A program made the translations under genes and the position numbers. Below the pieces are notes generated by a model that was not told the DNA's origin, searched no databases, and saw only the letters and a program-made list of their open reading frames with translations. Positions 1-7,657 of a stretch of 42,477 nucleotides of DNA are shown piece after piece (within the stretch, counting starts at the first letter, position 1; each line of letters starts with the position of its first letter). This stretch comes from Chitinivibrionales bacterium (GTDB lineage: Bacteria; Fibrobacterota; Chitinivibrionia; Chitinivibrionales; JANQEN01): the NCBI GenBank assembly GCA_028278335.1, contig JANQEN010000023.1, positions 1 through 42,477 of the forward strand. The letters are read 5' to 3'.

Positions 1-95
1 TCTCAAAAGTTTTGTTCCATGATTTTTGACAAAACTCTTATAGAAACAGTTATACCGCAACACAACATAGGACAAGATTATTGAGAAGCGGTATA
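1..95 (+). repeat. MITE-like dispersed repeat, copy 1 (cut by window edge)
   Basis: This stretch matches, in inverted orientation, 17697-17800, with about eight differences over 95 bases by eye. The right end carries TTGAGAAGCGGTATA, which is the terminal inverted repeat; the left terminal repeat is mostly missing because the window starts inside the element. It also contains an internal hairpin (TTTTGACAAAAC). It has no coding capacity, so it is a short non-autonomous element rather than a gene. Confidence 0.75.
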
Positions 96-195
96 AAAAA
101 GAATATATTTTAACCTCCAAAGTGTAAGGTGTAAATAACCTTATCATTCTCCTGGTTACAAACAATTATTAGGCAATACATAAAGGAATTTTAAC

Positions 196-843
196 TTGGT
201 AAATTATAAACATATTGTATGGGATTGGAACGGAACCCTTCTTGACGACACATGGCTCTGTTTAGACATCATGAACAAGCAACGAGTGCGAATTGGTAAA
301 CTTCCCTTAACATTGCTGGAGTATCGTCGTACCTTTGACTTTCCCGTTAAGAATTTCTATGAACAGATTGGATTTGATTTTGCACAAGAATCATATGAAT
401 CAGTTGCGCAAAATTTTATCACCGAGTACACCAAGCGGCGCTTTGAATGCGATCTACATTTTGGTGTTGCAGCCCTTTTAGCCAAGTATCGTGACTATGG
501 TTTTTCTCAATCAATTCTCTCGGCCTATGCCCAGGATGTGCTAAAAGAGATGACCAATCACTTCGGGATTGATCAGTTTTTTAGCCATATTGTTGGGTTA
601 GATAACCATTATGCTTCGGGAAAATTGGAAGAGGGAAAGCAACTAATGCAACAGTTGGATATCCCAGCCAATCAAATCGTTCTCATTGGTGATACGACCC
701 ATGATCACGAGGTGGCACAGTCATTGGGCATTGATTGTCTTTTGGTGAGTCAAGGACACCAAGATCCTTCTAAGCTGCAAAAAAGAGAGGTACCTGTTGT
801 TCCCACGCTCTCTGAAACCATGCTTTATACCTTTGATCGTTAG
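196..843 (+). CDS. HAD-superfamily hydrolase, phosphoglycolate phosphatase-like
   Basis: A 215-residue protein of the haloacid dehalogenase superfamily, probably a cytoplasmic phosphatase on a small phosphorylated metabolite. Motif I is DWNGTLLDD at residues 10-18: the nucleophile Asp10 is present, but the usual second Asp is Asn12, a variant seen in one branch of phosphoglycolate phosphatase-like proteins. A lysine (motif III) lies in ASGKLEEGK and the metal-binding motif IV is IGDTTHDHE near residue 165. A helical cap region lies between motifs I and II. The start is TTG, supported by AAAGGA about 8 bases upstream. The substrate cannot be named. The gene stands alone, with about 195 bases before the next gene. 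Confidence 0.85.
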   Translation: MVNYKHIVWDWNGTLLDDTWLCLDIMNKQRVRIGKLPLTLLEYRRTFDFPVKNFYEQIGFDFAQESYESVAQNFITEYTKRRFECDLHFGVAALLAKYRDYGFSQSILSAYAQDVLKEMTNHFGIDQFFSHIVGLDNHYASGKLEEGKQLMQQLDIPANQIVLIGDTTHDHEVAQSLGIDCLLVSQGHQDPSKLQKREVPVVPTLSETMLYTFDR

Positions 844-878
844 TCTTTGAGGGTTCTGGGTTTAATACTCTCAAAGAC
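843..878 (+). terminator. hairpin at the end of the HAD gene
   Basis: A perfect 9-base inverted repeat, GTCTTTGAG (843-851) and CTCAAAGAC (870-878), begins in the stop codon of the hydrolase gene and encloses an 18-base loop. No T-run follows, so it is at best a weak or factor-dependent terminator or an mRNA 3' stabiliser. Confidence 0.3.
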
Positions 879-1038
879 CACACTATACAGAGACGGCAAA
901 ACTATTTTCAGGGCCTCTCTATCAAAACAGTGTCTCTTTGATGCTGGACAAATTATTTTTTAAGAAGAGACTGCGGTGCTTTTGCATAGATAAAACACTG
1001 TTCACGAAGACTAATCACAGTATTGAAAGGTCACAAAC

Positions 1039-1419
1039 ATGTCCTTACCGGAAGTTTTAAAAACAGCCCTAGATCAACTACGGTACATAGCTAAAACCGA
1101 AACAGTTTTTGGTGATCCCTTGGAACTAGGTGAGGTTACACTTGTTCCTGTATCAAAGGTTTCGATTGGATTTGCTGCTGGTGGTGCCAACCACGAAAAG
1201 AGCACTGGCACTGGCTCTGGTACTGGCGGTGGAGTTCAGATCATCCCGGTTGCCTTTATTGCTGTTACAGGGACCAATATAAAAATTCATCCGGTTGATA
1301 AATCAGATCCTGGATTCAGCAAATTGGTAGCCATGGCACCGGATATTATAAAGCGGGTTTCTAAGTTTGTTGATAAAGATAAAAAGAAGAAAAAAGAGAA
1401 GAAAGAGGAAAAGGAGTAA
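1039..1419 (+). CDS. GerW/YtfJ-family protein
   Basis: A 126-residue protein of the GerW (YtfJ) family. In Bacillus YtfJ is a spore-associated protein, but the family also occurs in non-spore-formers and its molecular role is not settled. Recognisable parts are the amphipathic N-terminal helix, a VFGDPLELGEVTLVPVSKVSIGFAAGG core, a Gly/Ser/Thr-rich loop and a PVAFIAV strand. The C-terminus is a run of Lys and Glu (about residues 112-126), so the protein ends in a strongly charged tail. The start is ATG with GAAAGG upstream. The beta-helix gene follows 63 bases later. A DUF2953-like protein, the usual ytfI partner in Bacilli, lies nearby on the other strand. Confidence 0.8.
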   Translation: MSLPEVLKTALDQLRYIAKTETVFGDPLELGEVTLVPVSKVSIGFAAGGANHEKSTGTGSGTGGGVQIIPVAFIAVTGTNIKIHPVDKSDPGFSKLVAMAPDIIKRVSKFVDKDKKKKKEKKEEKE

Positions 1420-1482
1420 CACCTTCTTAATCAGCGACTATAGTATGCCCTTTTCCCGTAACGATAAGATTGAATCTAAGAA

Positions 1483-2973
1483 ATGAAGTCACTCAACACA
1501 CCTGAGATAACTTGGATAGCACCGGCCTTTGAGGGAACCAGTGATGGTAGTTATGAAGCACCTTTTACGGATATCAATAAGGTGCTCAACAATGCAAAGC
1601 CTGGAACAACCATCGTTCTTAAAGAGGGTGAGTACACAGAAAATGTTAATATTCAAAATTCCGGAACTATTACCCTTCCCATCAAAGTTTTTGCTGATAA
1701 AAAGGCCAAATCACCTATTCTTTGCAGCTCCACTTGGTTTTTATACGATGTCTCCGACATAATTATTTCTGGGTTGTTATTTAAGGATATTCCACAGCAG
1801 GCTCTCTCGGTGATTGGCAATTGTGAGCGAAATAATTTTAATAATCTTCATTTTGTAAATTGTGGTTTGGAAAGCTCGGTCTCCTGTAGCCTCTTTTTAG
1901 GTGGCACCGGTGCAACCTGTAATGTCATAGAGGAGTGCAGCTTTGAAATCGAAGCAAAGAATGAGAGGAAACAGGAAAACGCTAATATCCCTGTGGGCTT
2001 AATGCTTTCCGAAGGTGATATGGAAGATAGGAAAAAGCTCAATACCAATCATGTCATTCGTAATAATCGCTTCAGGAATTACGGATGTGCAGCGGTAATT
2101 GGCACAAAGGGGGACAACGACCATAGCTTTAATCATCTCTTTGAAAATAATTATATAGAGCACTGTATCGGCGATGGTATTCGCGTTAACTGCGGTGGGA
2201 CCTCAATTCGGGGTAATGTTATCAAGCATTGCTTGAGCAATGGTATTGATATTATCCAAGGTAAAGCTGACATCATAAGTGATAATCGAGTCGAACAGTG
2301 CGGAAGAGGCATCAATGTCGGTGGCTACGATGGTACACTAAAAAACAATTGTATTGTTGAGAGTACCCATGAAGCCATCACAATAACCGCTAAAACCACC
2401 AAAGAGAATCTTCTTCGTGGTACAACGATTATTGAACAAAATACCTGTGTTGAGAATAGTGACAATGAAAAAAGAAAAAAGATTGCCAGTGTTACCTTGG
2501 AAACAAATAGTAATTGCATTATTCGAAGAAACCTATTTTCCGGTTTGGGAATACCCTATTCAATTCTCAATGGGAAAGCAGGTACCAACAAAGATGCAAC
2601 CCTGTTCATTGTTGAAAATGTCGTAATCAATGGCAAGTCGTCTAAGAAAGGGTGCACTAAAAAGAGTGTTGCCTTTGCTCATCCTGAAGAGGGAGACTTT
2701 TCAACAGAGAGTGACTTTGGCGCCTCTGGTTGGATGGTTGAAGGTGATACTATTGTCTATCCCAAAGGAGAATCTGATCGTGCTTCCCTAAAAAAGAGTA
2801 AGGATGCAACCAAAACTGATCCAGTCGAAGCAGTGATTGGCGATGTTGACGAAAAAGAGCTCTATGTCCGCTCACTCTTTATGGAAGCTGAGATGGAGGC
2901 GATTGACGAAGAGGAAAGTTCCGACGAAATGCAGAGCGAAGGTGGCATGATCGATTTTAGTGACTGGGATTAG
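1483..2973 (+). CDS. right-handed parallel beta-helix repeat protein without signal peptide
   Basis: A 496-residue protein. The opening segment (GTSDGSYEAPFTDINKVL, then KPGTTIVLKEGEY) is the DUF1565/pectate-lyase-like cap. It is followed by about a dozen imperfect beta-helix turns with Asn ladders (HVIRNNRF, HLFENNYIE, SIRGNVIKH, DIISDNRVE, TLKNNCIVE). The N-terminus (MKSLNTPEITWIAP) has no hydrophobic stretch, so no signal peptide is visible, which is unusual because most of these proteins are exported. The last 60 residues are very acidic (EEESSDEMQSEGG). The start is ATG with only a weak upstream purine stretch. Polysaccharide binding or lyase activity is possible, but no catalytic residues can be assigned. 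It is probably co-transcribed with the GerW-like gene. Confidence 0.75.
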   Translation: MKSLNTPEITWIAPAFEGTSDGSYEAPFTDINKVLNNAKPGTTIVLKEGEYTENVNIQNSGTITLPIKVFADKKAKSPILCSSTWFLYDVSDIIISGLLFKDIPQQALSVIGNCERNNFNNLHFVNCGLESSVSCSLFLGGTGATCNVIEECSFEIEAKNERKQENANIPVGLMLSEGDMEDRKKLNTNHVIRNNRFRNYGCAAVIGTKGDNDHSFNHLFENNYIEHCIGDGIRVNCGGTSIRGNVIKHCLSNGIDIIQGKADIISDNRVEQCGRGINVGGYDGTLKNNCIVESTHEAITITAKTTKENLLRGTTIIEQNTCVENSDNEKRKKIASVTLETNSNCIIRRNLFSGLGIPYSILNGKAGTNKDATLFIVENVVINGKSSKKGCTKKSVAFAHPEEGDFSTESDFGASGWMVEGDTIVYPKGESDRASLKKSKDATKTDPVEAVIGDVDEKELYVRSLFMEAEMEAIDEEESSDEMQSEGGMIDFSDWD

Positions 2974-3147
2974 AATTTTAATTAAAAGAGCCCTTTGTAA
3001 CAAAAAAGAGATTCCTTATATATATTGTTTATAGAGTAGAAATGAGAGTAGTAGTATGTAAATATTCAGGTTTTGCTTCTCTTATGCTTTCTTTTGCAGA
3101 ATCTGGATAAAAGAGATGAACAGCACCTAATAACTCAGGAGGGGGTT

Positions 3148-3501
3148 ATGGCTGATACCAATCAACGCCGTTTTAAACGGACAGATTCCTTCAATTTTTT
3201 GGACTATGTTGTACTTGATAAAAGCGGTGAGCCCATACAAAATGGTATGGGACGCACTCTGAATGTCAGTGAAAACGGGCTCCTCTTGGAGACGAATAAC
3301 TATCTTTCACAAGGGCAAGACCTGATGATGACTCTTGGATTACATGAAAATACAGTGGAATTAAAAGGTCAAGTTGCTCATAGTGATACGCCAAAGGAGA
3401 ATTTATACTGTTCGGGGGTGGCCTTTAAAAAAGTAGATCGAAGGACAAAGAAAACACTTAAAAAATTTTTACAGGCACGAAAAAAGGGACGCTCTAAATG
3501 A
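3148..3501 (+). CDS. PilZ-domain protein, probable c-di-GMP receptor
   Basis: A 117-residue single-domain PilZ protein. The c-di-GMP-binding signature is complete: RRFKR near the N-terminus and NVSENG about 35 residues later (the RxxxR and [DN]xSxxG motifs), followed by the beta-barrel strands. The Lys/Arg-rich C-terminus (KKTLKKFLQARKKGRSK) may contact nucleic acid or an acidic partner. The chosen ATG is preceded by AGGAGG 4 to 5 bases upstream. A longer frame from TTG at 3073 adds 25 residues but lacks a ribosome site. The stop is two bases from the convergent DUF2953 gene. The effector pathway is not shown by the neighbours. Confidence 0.87.
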   Translation: MADTNQRRFKRTDSFNFLDYVVLDKSGEPIQNGMGRTLNVSENGLLLETNNYLSQGQDLMMTLGLHENTVELKGQVAHSDTPKENLYCSGVAFKKVDRRTKKTLKKFLQARKKGRSK

Positions 3502-3503
3502 AA

Positions 3504-4445
3504 CTAGGTAGCGAGCTCAGCCTTTAGTCTTTTTACTTTTCTCCATAGTATAAATGCTGAGAAGTAAGGAAAAAAGAGTAGTGCATTAATTAAAGGTAGA
3601 ATAAGAGCGAAAATTGAGGTGCGTACTTGAAAGGTGCCGGATATTTCAACAATATCGCAATTGTCAAACACTGGGTCAAAACGAAGCTGGACAGTTCTAT
3701 TGTGCTGTAAGTCGAGAGCGTGAAATAGGCTCACGTAGAGGCCATGAAGCCATCCAGTAACAGAGGGCTCTTCAAATCCTGCGGTTACTTGCATAGAAAA
3801 GCGATTGATTTTAATACAGCTAAAGAGGCTTTTTAAGATGCGAGTAATCCAGGAGATGCTTTTTTTGGCCAATTTTTTTTGTGATGCAATAAACTGTAAG
3901 ATACGCTTAAATCTTTTTAATTTTGCTCCAAATCCTCTCTTTAAAGGCTTCTCCTCTGCAGACTCAATTTTCTCTCGCTCCTCCGATACAGATTGGGCCA
4001 ACCCATCATCATCTTTTGGGGGTTCTATTTGGTGATCAATAGATTGATGCTTATCAGTCGCTGCAGCCTCTTCTTGTGTTGACTCACGCTCAGCTGGCTT
4101 TGAAGGGGTTAGCTCAGGAATATGGGGCATTGATGGTTGCTTCTCTGGATCTGGCTCTGGAGCTATTGTTTCCTTAATTTTTTTATCTGGCTTTGGCCTC
4201 CCACTTCTTTTACTACTTTTAGGGAATGGATATAACCGGTATGAGAAAAGAAAAAGCTCTATCGAGTTTGAGGCAAAGGAGAAAAGGATTTTTAAGATGA
4301 AGGGATGAGCAAAGCAAAATATGACAGAGCCCTCTTTTAGGGCGGTTGTCGAAGAGTTGACAGAGAGTAACATTGGGGAGAAGAGAAGAACTAAGGAAAA
4401 AAACGCTACACAGAGAAGAAGTATGAGAAGGATTTTAATTATCAT
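3504..4445 (-). CDS. DUF2953-like membrane protein (YtfI-like)
   Basis: A 313-residue protein with an N-terminal membrane segment (residues 3-25). A long, low-complexity Pro/Glu/Lys-rich insert (about 80-165) is followed by a C-terminal beta-rich region (MQVTAGFEEPSVTGWLHGL, then LRFDPVFD) and a last hydrophobic segment. The C-terminal pattern is that of DUF2953, whose Bacillus member YtfI is encoded beside YtfJ. Here a YtfJ/GerW-like gene is 2 kb away on the opposite strand, so the association may be retained across distant phyla. It is the last gene of the tatA-tatC-tatB/5-FCL run, 15 bases after the fusion gene. The family assignment rests on motif and context, not on a strong signature. 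Confidence 0.6.
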   Translation of the reverse strand: MIIKILLILLLCVAFFSLVLLFSPMLLSVNSSTTALKEGSVIFCFAHPFILKILFSFASNSIELFLFSYRLYPFPKSSKRSGRPKPDKKIKETIAPEPDPEKQPSMPHIPELTPSKPAERESTQEEAAATDKHQSIDHQIEPPKDDDGLAQSVSEEREKIESAEEKPLKRGFGAKLKRFKRILQFIASQKKLAKKSISWITRILKSLFSCIKINRFSMQVTAGFEEPSVTGWLHGLYVSLFHALDLQHNRTVQLRFDPVFDNCDIVEISGTFQVRTSIFALILPLINALLFFPYFSAFILWRKVKRLKAELAT

Positions 4446-4460
4446 AAAAAATCGTTCCCT

Positions 4461-5261
4461 CTAGATTGGTGTCTGGGTATTGAGTATCCCTGTTTCTGTA
4501 ATGATTTTATCCATGGGCACATCATGGTAGTCAAAGGGCAAAAGTTCATCCAGGATCTGACACTGAAACGCTAGACCAAATAGAGGTGCTCGATCTTTAA
4601 GCTCCTTGAGAAAAAAGTCATAATATCCTTTCCCACGCCCCAGTCGTCCACCATTTTCATCAAAGGCCACCCCGGGACATACTGCTAACTGAATATCGCT
4701 TTTTAAAAAGTTACCCTTCAACTCGTCCTGAGGCTCTAATATATTAAAGGTACCAGCAGCCACATCCATTTCAAAATCCTTGATTTCTGCAATCTCCATG
4801 TCTGTAGAATTGGGGATGCAATAGGGAAGAACAACCCGTTTACCCATGGCCAGGGTCTGCTTTATACACTCTTTGGTTTGAACCTCATTTTTTGTTGCTG
4901 CATAAAATAGTATAGTAGTAGCTTTTTTAAATTCCTCTTGAGCTACAAGCTTTTCGATAATTGCTCCTGATTTTTCATCACGATCCTCATTTGAAAGGGC
5001 CTTTCGAGTATCCAGAGAGCTTTTACGGATCTGTTTTTTCTTTTCCTCTACATTATCATAGGGATCCTCATCTTCAGCTTCGGGAAGAGAAATACGGGTA
5101 GCATCATCGAGTTCCTGCTTGACCTTTTCGCTGTAGCGGCGGATCTTTGCAATAAACCGTCCACTTTCGCGTATGAATCTAGGTAACTCTTTAGAGCCAA
5201 AAAACATGAGCACCATAAGAAGAATAATAAGAACTTCAAACAGACCAAGTCCACTAATCAC
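4461..5261 (-). CDS. TatB-like protein fused to 5-formyltetrahydrofolate cyclo-ligase
   Basis: A single 266-residue frame joining two unrelated functions. Residues 1-56 are TatA/TatB-like: a short membrane helix with Glu9 (GLFEVLIIL), the FG hinge (FFGSKELP, residues 20-27) and a basic amphipathic helix (FIRESGRFIAKIRRYSEKV). After an acidic linker (57-71), residues 72-266 form a complete 5-formyl-THF cyclo-ligase (ATP-dependent conversion to 5,10-methenyl-THF), starting at KKKQIRKSSLDTRKALS and containing the signature GGRLGRGKGYYD at 204-215. No in-frame ATG, GTG or TTG lies in the junction, so separate translation of the enzyme is not obvious. It overlaps tatC by 8 bases, so it occupies the usual tatB place. 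If expressed as read, the folate enzyme would be tethered at the inner face of the membrane. Confidence 0.9.
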   Translation of the reverse strand: MISGLGLFEVLIILLMVLMFFGSKELPRFIRESGRFIAKIRRYSEKVKQELDDATRISLPEAEDEDPYDNVEEKKKQIRKSSLDTRKALSNEDRDEKSGAIIEKLVAQEEFKKATTILFYAATKNEVQTKECIKQTLAMGKRVVLPYCIPNSTDMEIAEIKDFEMDVAAGTFNILEPQDELKGNFLKSDIQLAVCPGVAFDENGGRLGRGKGYYDFFLKELKDRAPLFGLAFQCQILDELLPFDYHDVPMDKIITETGILNTQTPI

Positions 5262-5982
5262 TTTTTTTCTCCCGTACCATGAAGGAAACTAATATGCTTA
5301 CCCCATAGAGCACCAACAGCGGTAAGGCAAGCAACATCTGTGAGAAAATATCCGGGGGTGTAAGAATTGCTGCTAATATAAAAACTAGGACAATTGCATA
5401 CTTGATATTTTTTATTAAAAAGGAGGGGGTGACAATTCCTGCCTTTGTAAGGACAAAGGAGACAACCGGCAACTCAAAGACTACACCAAAGGCTAATCCC
5501 AGCTTAATCAGAAATCCAAGATACTCCTGTGAGCGATAGAGCGCATCCATCTTACCCTCGGAATAATCGGCTAAAAAGCTGATAACAAAGGGTACGCTAA
5601 AGTAGCTGAAGGATATGCCCATCAAAAAGAGGAGTGTTGAGACAAAGACCAAGGGGAGCACTAACCGTCGCTCACTTTTGTAGAGTCCAGGAGAGACAAA
5701 CCGCCAAATCTGGAAGAAGATGATTGGTGCTGCTAGAATAATCCCGCATACAATAGAGATTTTTATGCTGAGTATTATTGCCTCGGTGGGGTTGGTATAA
5801 ATAATTCGTGGTGTTGTTTTTGCGTAACGTAAGGGGTAGATCAATACCCATTCAAAGATCTGTTCCCAAAAAATAAATGCCGGAACTGCACAAACAATCA
5901 CTGAAATGATTGCCTTTATTACTCGCCAGCGTAACTCTTCTAAGTGATTGAGAAAGGACATTCCCTCCGGTTCTTGGGTCAT
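5254..5982 (-). CDS. tatC: Sec-independent protein translocase TatC
   Basis: A 242-residue polytopic inner-membrane protein, the twin-arginine signal receptor of the Tat system. The N-terminal cytoplasmic motif FLNHLEELRWRVI (residues 10-22) is diagnostic. The FxPLRYAKTTPRIIYTNPTEA loop, a VSPGLYKSERR loop and six hydrophobic segments follow in the expected order, and the length is normal. Its ATG directly abuts the tatA stop codon (TAGATG), and its 3' end overlaps the TatB/5-FCL gene by 8 bases, so the three are translationally coupled. Confidence 0.96.
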   Translation of the reverse strand: MTQEPEGMSFLNHLEELRWRVIKAIISVIVCAVPAFIFWEQIFEWVLIYPLRYAKTTPRIIYTNPTEAIILSIKISIVCGIILAAPIIFFQIWRFVSPGLYKSERRLVLPLVFVSTLLFLMGISFSYFSVPFVISFLADYSEGKMDALYRSQEYLGFLIKLGLAFGVVFELPVVSFVLTKAGIVTPSFLIKNIKYAIVLVFILAAILTPPDIFSQMLLALPLLVLYGVSILVSFMVREKKSD

Positions 5983-6192
5983 CTAGCTTTCCCTATCCTC
6001 TTTTTTATCACTCTCATTTTCATTGTCACTCTTGTTAGAAAGCTCTGGTTTGTCCTCCTCCTTAGAGGCCTTTTTAAATTCCTTAATGCCCGTACCTAAC
6101 CCTTTTGCCAGGTCAGGTATTTTTTTCGCACCAAAGAGAAGAATAACAATAACTAAGATGATTATAAGTTCCATACCACCGGGAAGTCCCAT
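5983..6192 (-). CDS. tatA: Sec-independent protein translocase TatA
   Basis: A 69-residue pore-forming Tat subunit. It has an N-terminal membrane helix ([17 protein letters not shown]), the FG hinge and the basic amphipathic helix ([18 protein letters not shown]), then a charged Asp/Glu/Lys/Ser tail. AAGGAG lies 6 bases before the ATG. It is the first gene of the minus-strand operon tatA-tatC-tatB/5-FCL-DUF2953. The TatB-like domain downstream is distinct from this protein (Glu in the membrane helix), so the organism probably has the three-component TatABC type. Confidence 0.94.
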   Translation of the reverse strand: MGLPGGMELIIILVIVILLFGAKKIPDLAKGLGTGIKEFKKASKEEDKPELSNKSDNENESDKKEDRES

Positions 6193-6281
6193 GGGATTCT
6201 CCTTTTCTTCTATTCTTCTATACTACCTATCGTATATACTATTTGCAATGTAAGTAAAATATATTAGTTTATTCCTATTTC

Positions 6282-6287
6282 TATAAT
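6282..6287 (+). promoter_or_regulatory. candidate -10 element upstream of rlmB
   Basis: TATAAT in the 156-base divergent gap between tatA and rlmB, about 60 bases before the rlmB start. No convincing -35 hexamer is seen at the expected spacing, so this is only a candidate. Confidence 0.3.
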
Positions 6288-6348
6288 ATTCACGTATTAA
6301 TCGCTCTTCAGAGCTAATTAAAAACTAAAGAATGGTAAACGAGTAACT

Positions 6349-7107
6349 GTGCAAGAAAGAATACAAGACAATATAATCTTTGGCCTCCATCCTGTTGAAG
6401 AGCTTATTGAGAATCGACCTCACCAGATCGACAGACTCTATTTTGATTCTGCCCAGGCAAAGGGAAAGGTCTTTTCTCTGTTAAAAAGTGGTCGTAAGAA
6501 AAAAATCCCCTGTCAATGCGTACCCTTACAGAAATTAAATCAAATTGCAGGATCTGCAAAGCATCAGGGAGCTGTGGCCCTTTGCCCAGTAAAGTCCTAC
6601 GAGAGTATTGAGCAATTACGAAAGAAACTGGATTCCAAAAAAGGGACGCCACTTCTTTTAATACCGGCCTCTTTGGAAGACCCTCGTAATCTCGGTGCTA
6701 TCATTCGGACAAGCGTTGCCTTTGAAGTGAGTGCTCTTTTGTTGGAGCGAAAACAGACCACTCCCTTAAGTAGTACTGTGGCAAAAGCCTCTGTGGGAAT
6801 GCTTGAACATATGCCTGTGGTAAAACCCTCTAATTTGGAAAAGGAACTTATATCATTTAAAGAGCAGGGATTTTCTTTGATTGGTGCGAGCCATGGTAAT
6901 TATAAAACACCGCAGGAGGTCGACTTTACCAAACCAACGATCCTTGTATTAGGTGGTGAGCATCGGGGCATTCCACCCTATATCGATAAACTGTGCGATG
7001 AATTTGTTACCATTCCCATTGCAGAGCCTGTGCCGTCTCTCAATGTATCTGTGGCCACAGCAATCCTTCTCTATGAGTGTTCTAAACAGAGAGTAGAAAA
7101 GGTATAG
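6349..7107 (+). CDS. rlmB: TrmH/SpoU-family rRNA 2'-O-methyltransferase (RlmB-like)
   Basis: A 252-residue SPOUT methyltransferase, most like RlmB, which methylates the 2'-OH of G2251 in 23S rRNA. The N-terminal substrate-binding domain begins with FGLHPVEELI, followed by the hydrophobic HQGAVAL segment. The trefoil-knot domain shows the three SpoU motifs: LEDPRNLGAIIRT (motif 1, with its Asn-Arg pair), LGGEHRGIP (motif 2) and IPIAEPVPSLNVSVATAI (motif 3). The start is GTG with no good Shine-Dalgarno; an ATG at 6332 is out of frame and reads only four codons. It leads a plus-strand run of four genes. RlmB is favoured over TrmL or TrmH by length and N-terminal domain. Confidence 0.9.
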   Translation: MQERIQDNIIFGLHPVEELIENRPHQIDRLYFDSAQAKGKVFSLLKSGRKKKIPCQCVPLQKLNQIAGSAKHQGAVALCPVKSYESIEQLRKKLDSKKGTPLLLIPASLEDPRNLGAIIRTSVAFEVSALLLERKQTTPLSSTVAKASVGMLEHMPVVKPSNLEKELISFKEQGFSLIGASHGNYKTPQEVDFTKPTILVLGGEHRGIPPYIDKLCDEFVTIPIAEPVPSLNVSVATAILLYECSKQRVEKV

Positions 7108-7111
7108 CTTA

Positions 7112-7645
7112 ATGGCATTAAAAGAGAGAATTGATTTCTCAGTTTTAGATACCACCGATCTTACAAAGATTGATACCTATGAATTTGCCATGTACAGGGC
7201 CTTTGCTGACACAGAAATCAAAACATTGGATAGCATATGGGAGTTTGATCATAAAAATAATAAGCTTAAAACAAAGATTCCCTATACCTCACAAAAGATC
7301 TTTATGGCATCGATTAAGGGTGAAATTCTTGGTGGCACAGCTATCAATGGCAATTGCTCTGCTCCCTTTCAACTAGAGACCTTTGGCTTTGAAATTGATA
7401 AGGATGAGCCAGGTATATGTGAGGGCGTGGCAGTGTTTAACCTTAAAGTCTTTGTGGATAGACAGCCAATTGCCTTGCTGTTACGGGATTATACTTTTGG
7501 TAAGCTAAAAGAGATGAATCGATCAAAAATTTATGGCACCTGTTCAAAACAAAAACTGCGGGGCTATGAGGCTTTAGGCTTTTCCTGTATTGAGGAGACT
7601 CTCTTTAAGGGGGAGCAAAAATTTCTTTTAGTAAGACCAGTTTAG
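7112..7645 (+). CDS. GNAT-like acyltransferase, function unknown
   Basis: A 177-residue soluble protein whose pattern suggests an N-acyltransferase (GNAT) fold. The central segment KIFMASIKGEILGGTAING resembles the beta4 region, CEGVAVFNLKV the following strand, and a late segment (KIYGTCSKQKLRGYEALGF) matches the characteristic GNAT ending in which a residue stretch precedes Y-x-x-LGF. The classical acetyl-CoA pyrophosphate loop (R/QxxGxG/A) is not clear, so activity is uncertain. It starts 4 bases after rlmB and ends 12 bases before dus, so it is probably in the same operon. A free-standing acyl-amino-acid synthase-like role is an alternative; no substrate is indicated. Confidence 0.55.
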   Translation: MALKERIDFSVLDTTDLTKIDTYEFAMYRAFADTEIKTLDSIWEFDHKNNKLKTKIPYTSQKIFMASIKGEILGGTAINGNCSAPFQLETFGFEIDKDEPGICEGVAVFNLKVFVDRQPIALLLRDYTFGKLKEMNRSKIYGTCSKQKLRGYEALGFSCIEETLFKGEQKFLLVRPV

Positions 7646-7657
7646 ATTAAAGAGAAG

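Noticed and set aside
3073..3147. longer PilZ start at TTG with a hydrophobic N-terminus
   Set aside because: The ATG at 3148 has a near-perfect ribosome site and begins just before the PilZ domain; the upstream part is probably untranslated.
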